Shown in pieces: positions 39,408 to 41,728 of a stretch of 41,728 nucleotides of DNA (position 1 is its first letter; every line of letters begins with the position of its first letter). The position numbers were made by a program, and so were the translations under genes. The notes beneath the pieces were generated by a model, which was not told where the DNA came from, made no database searches, and saw only the letters and a list, made by a program, of their open reading frames with translations. Origin of the DNA: Criibacterium bergeronii (GTDB lineage: Bacteria > Bacillota > Clostridia > Peptostreptococcales > Filifactoraceae); the NCBI RefSeq assembly GCF_001693775.2, contig NZ_MBEW02000018.1, forward strand, positions 1 to 41,728, read 5' to 3'.

Positions 39408-41030
39408 ATGAAGAAAAAAGATATAATCAATGTGAAGATAAATAAAATGCACTTTGGCGGTAAGACTGAGGGCGAGGTCGAGGGTAAAAGGGTAGTATTG
39501 TCCGGAGGGATACGTGGGCAGATTGTCAAAGCTTATGTTAAAAAGATTAGGAAGGACAAGGTCGAGGCGAATATAATCGAGGTGGTGGAAAAATCCACTG
39601 ATGAAACTCTAAGCGTGTGCAAAAGCTTTGGCAAGTGTGGCGGGTGTGCTTATCTTAGCGTACCTTATGAAAAACAGCTGATATATAAAAAGCAGATGCT
39701 ACAGGAGTTATTTGCTAAGGGCGGTCACAAGGATATATCAGATTTTGAGATAATCGGCAGTCCCATTGACAGAGAGTATAAAAATAAGATGGAGTTTACT
39801 TTTGGAAACGAGATAAAGGGCGGCGAGCTGAATATCGGTCTGCATAGGAAGGCTTCGTCAATGAGTATACTGGATGCGAGTGATTGTATGCTGGTGAGTG
39901 AGGACTACAGGAGGATTTTAAAATTTACCTGTGAGTTTTTTAGGGCAAAAAATATTCCTCATTATCATATCATGAGCCATAGTGGTGTGCTACGCCACTT
40001 GGTGCTAAGGCGTGGTATAAATACCGGTCAGATTTTGGTAAATTTGGTGACTACTTCGCAGATGGAGCTGGATTTATCAGAATATGTAAGAGGTTTGCTT
40101 TCGCTTGATGGGGCTTTTGACAAGAATGACTGTGAAAGCTTTGCCTGTGATGGTGACTTTGGCGAGGCTAAGTCTTTAAGTGATGCTATGAACGTGAACG
40201 GCTCTACTTCTTTCTCATTTACAGGTGGTTTTAGGGATAAAATTATCGGGATTTTGCACACTGTAAATGACAGTCTTGCAGATACTGTGCAGGCGGATAA
40301 GTTAGAGGTTTTGTACGGCGAAGAAATTTTAAAAGAAGTCGTCCTAGGTAAACAATACCTTATATCGCCGTTTTCATTTTTTCAAACTAATACAAAGGGT
40401 GCGCAGACTTTATACAGTGTAGCAATCGATATGGTGAAATCGATTATAGGTACTGGTAATGTGAGCACAAAAGGTAGTAATTGTAATGGTGTGTCGCCTA
40501 TGTATGTGGAAGCTTTGGGCGAAAATGATGTAGCTTGCTTTGGAAAAGCGATTATGAAAACCGCCGATATGAACAGCGATAAAATAGTGCTGTTTGACCT
40601 TTATAGTGGTACGGGTACAATCGGGATTGCTCTGTCAGATGTGGCTGATGAGGTATACTCTATAGAGATAGTCAAAGAAGCCGTAGAAATGGCAAAAATA
40701 AACGCTGAAAGAAATGATATCGAAAATATAGAATTTATCTGCGGTGACGTAGGTGAAAAAGTGGGCGACTTGGCACAAAGAGGGATACACCCGGACGTAA
40801 TAGTCCTAGACCCGCCAAGAGGCGGTATAATGCCAAAGGCTCTCCCGCAAATAATAGACTTTGGAGCAAAAAATCTAGTATATATTTCATGTAATCCAAA
40901 GTCGTTTGTAAATGACCTAAATCAACTAAAAGACGCAGGGTATGAGGTAAAGGATATAAAGGCAGTCGATATGTTCCCGAATACTTGGCATGTAGAGTGC
41001 ATAGCGTTGATACAAAGAGTGAAATCGTGA
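39408..41030 (+). CDS. rumA: 23S rRNA (uracil-C5)-methyltransferase, RlmD/RumA family
   Basis: A 540-residue enzyme. N-terminal TRAM domain (about 5-65), a [4Fe-4S] site with C71, C77, C80 and C160, and the SAM methyltransferase domain: FQTNTKGAQTLY, LFDLYSGTGTIGIAL, VIVLDPPRGG and the catalytic Cys in YISCNPKSF. It makes 5-methyluridine in 23S rRNA. Two insertions are unusual: a stretch with DKNDCESFACDGDFGEAKS near residue 240 and about 40 residues (SIIGTGNVSTKGSNCNGVS...) just before the SAM motif. ATG at 39408 is chosen because earlier in-frame starts lie in the promoter. The 3' end abuts conjugative-element genes. Confidence 0.93.
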   Translation: MKKKDIINVKINKMHFGGKTEGEVEGKRVVLSGGIRGQIVKAYVKKIRKDKVEANIIEVVEKSTDETLSVCKSFGKCGGCAYLSVPYEKQLIYKKQMLQELFAKGGHKDISDFEIIGSPIDREYKNKMEFTFGNEIKGGELNIGLHRKASSMSILDASDCMLVSEDYRRILKFTCEFFRAKNIPHYHIMSHSGVLRHLVLRRGINTGQILVNLVTTSQMELDLSEYVRGLLSLDGAFDKNDCESFACDGDFGEAKSLSDAMNVNGSTSFSFTGGFRDKIIGILHTVNDSLADTVQADKLEVLYGEEILKEVVLGKQYLISPFSFFQTNTKGAQTLYSVAIDMVKSIIGTGNVSTKGSNCNGVSPMYVEALGENDVACFGKAIMKTADMNSDKIVLFDLYSGTGTIGIALSDVADEVYSIEIVKEAVEMAKINAERNDIENIEFICGDVGEKVGDLAQRGIHPDVIVLDPPRGGIMPKALPQIIDFGAKNLVYISCNPKSFVNDLNQLKDAGYEVKDIKAVDMFPNTWHVECIALIQRVKS

Positions 41031-41188
41031 AAATACTGCATTTTAAGCAGTTTTACAAGCATTATGTATTTGTAGAAGACGGAGAGGGAGGACGAAAAAA
41101 AGTCTTAAAAAATTATATTGATGTGAATGTTTGCATTGATATGGTGTGTGGAGATACAAAGAATGCTTTAGAAAGTGAGGACTACTAA
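41027..41188 (+). CDS. Small unrecognised ORF at the conjugative element boundary
   Basis: A 53-residue protein read from GTG at 41027, which overlaps the rumA stop codon (GTGA). Sequence starts with KILHFKQFYKHYVFVEDGEG and continues with GRKKVLKNYIDVNVCIDM. No membrane segment; function unknown. It ends directly before the ATG of the next gene, so the three genes could be read as one unit. It may be the first gene of the integrated element, translated by coupling to the host gene. Confidence 0.6.
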   Translation: MKILHFKQFYKHYVFVEDGEGGRKKVLKNYIDVNVCIDMVCGDTKNALESEDY

Positions 41189-41473
41189 ATGATGAGATGG
41201 ATAATAAAAATAATCTTGTTTCCAATTAGCTTGGTGTTAAGTATCCTCACAGCATTTCTGACATTTCTACTTGGTATTGGAACAGCCCTACTATATTTGC
41301 TGATGATGTTTTGCATATTTGGAGCAATTGCCTCTTTTCTGCAAAAAGAAGTTACCATCGGAATAGAAGCATTGATATTAGGATTCCTGTTAAGTCCATA
41401 CGGAATACCGATGGTTGGAGCAGCAGTTATAGCTTTTTTACAAGGTATCAATGAAGCAATAAAATCAATCTAA
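41189..41473 (+). CDS. CD1845-like conjugative element membrane protein
   Basis: A 94-residue, very hydrophobic protein with about three membrane segments: MMRWIIKIILFPISLVLSIL, FGIGT/LLYLLMMF region, and IEALILGFLLSPYGIPMV, ending in LQGINEAIKSI. This pattern (RW-x-x-K-x-x-LFP at the start, FL-x-SPYG-x-P near the end, then a short amphipathic tail) is that of the CD1845 family carried by Tn1549/CTn-type elements of Clostridia. Function unknown. It starts at the base after the previous stop. Confidence 0.75.
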   Translation: MMRWIIKIILFPISLVLSILTAFLTFLLGIGTALLYLLMMFCIFGAIASFLQKEVTIGIEALILGFLLSPYGIPMVGAAVIAFLQGINEAIKSI

Positions 41474-41496
41474 AAAATTTCATAAAAATGGTTACC

Positions 41497-41530
41497 AAAG
41501 GCGATAGAGAAAAAACTATCGTCTTTTTCT
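41497..41530 (+). terminator. Terminator before repA
   Basis: AAAGGCGATAG (41497-41507) pairs with CTATCGTCTTT (41516-41526), one G-U pair, followed by a T-rich run. Confidence 0.8.
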
Positions 41531-41562
41531 TTGCAAATTTTTAAGGAGGGAGGTGATCCTGC

Positions 41563-41728
41563 ATGGACTTTGACTATTTCTATAACAGAGAAGCGGAAAG
41601 ATTTAACTTTCTAAAAGTGCCTGAAATATTGGTAGACGGAGAAGAATTTAAGGGACTGTCTGCTGAAGCCGTTATCCTATACTCCATGCTTTTGAAACGC
41701 ACAGGAATGTCCTTTAAGAATAACTGGG
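41563..41728 (+). CDS. repA: Replication initiator protein, RepA_N domain (5' part)
   Basis: The first 55 residues are visible: MDFDYFYNREAERFNFLKVP, then EILVDGEEFKGLSAEAVILY and SMLLKRTGMSFKNNW; the gene runs out of the window. F-x-x-VP-x-x-L-x-x-x-x-x-F-x-GLS-x-EA-x-x-LY-x-x-x-L-x-R is the RepA_N pattern. In Tn1549/CTn-like elements such a gene begins the replication and conjugation block. The RBS GGAGGTGATCC matches the anti-SD sequence over its full length. Confidence 0.9.
   Translation, partial: MDFDYFYNREAERFNFLKVPEILVDGEEFKGLSAEAVILYSMLLKRTGMSFKNNW

Noticed and set aside
1-41728. CRISPR array
   Set aside because: No series of regularly spaced identical repeats was seen; the repeated sequences found occur only two to five times at irregular distances.

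Overview
The window looks like chromosomal DNA of a low-GC, flagellated, anaerobic member of the Clostridia (Firmicutes). The signs are AT-rich intergenic DNA, strong AGGAGG ribosome binding sites, near-consensus sigma-A promoters with 17-nt spacers, sigma-28 (SigD) type flagellar promoters, the CsrA/FliW pair, a YvyF-type flagellar operon protein, and a Tn1549/CTn-like conjugative element starting at the right edge. A Peptostreptococcaceae-like host (for example the oral Peptoanaerobacter/Eubacterium yurii group) would fit, but that is a guess from gene content.

Left part (1-5.1 kb): a lone type IV prepilin, a phage-type N-acetylmuramoyl-L-alanine amidase, and pointing away from it a small cassette: sigma-70-like factor, YvrJ family peptide, DUF1659 protein and DUF2922 protein. 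The gaps of this cassette are unusually long and full of hairpins. A YhcG/DUF1016 PDDEXK nuclease gene follows. It is bracketed by two identical 42-bp terminator-type direct repeats and carries in its leader a copy of a palindrome that is also part of its own coding sequence.

5.1-12.4 kb: the rpsF-ssb-rpsR operon, a zinc-dependent phospholipase C-like protein, a SpoU-type RNA methyltransferase coupled to thiol peroxidase, and one long minus-strand run: 66-aa protein, fliW, csrA, hairpin, MaoC-like, coaE, lytic transglycosylase, brnQ. 12.6-18.5 kb: the late flagellar genes flgM-flgN-flgK-flgL, then murI (plus strand) and yvyF. 18.5-26.4 kb: an orphan WalR-like response regulator coupled to a glycogen branching enzyme, a GNAT enzyme, ferritin, a flavin reductase-like protein, a decayed toxin-antitoxin locus, a U32 peptidase, a lipoprotein and an unrecognised protein.

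26.6-37.8 kb: a surface island. Five tandem paralogous GT2-TPR glycosyltransferases plus a broken sixth glycosyltransferase lie downstream of the single flagellin gene, followed by a 1050-aa secreted protein with a copper-amine-oxidase N-like (stalk) domain. The block is bounded on both sides by tRNA-Arg genes (CCT and ACG anticodons), each trailed by the same ~107-bp sequence. FliW, CsrA, FlgM and flagellin, all in this window, together make the expected control circuit for flagellin: SigD control through FlgM and translational control through FliW-CsrA. The glycosyltransferases probably glycosylate flagellin.

38.0-41.7 kb: a two-subunit chromate-type transporter and an RlmD/RumA-type 23S rRNA uracil methyltransferase. 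Immediately at the stop codon of the latter begin genes typical of an integrative conjugative element (small ORF, CD1845-like membrane protein, RepA_N replication initiator, cut by the window end), so the 3' end of the methyltransferase gene is the likely integration site.
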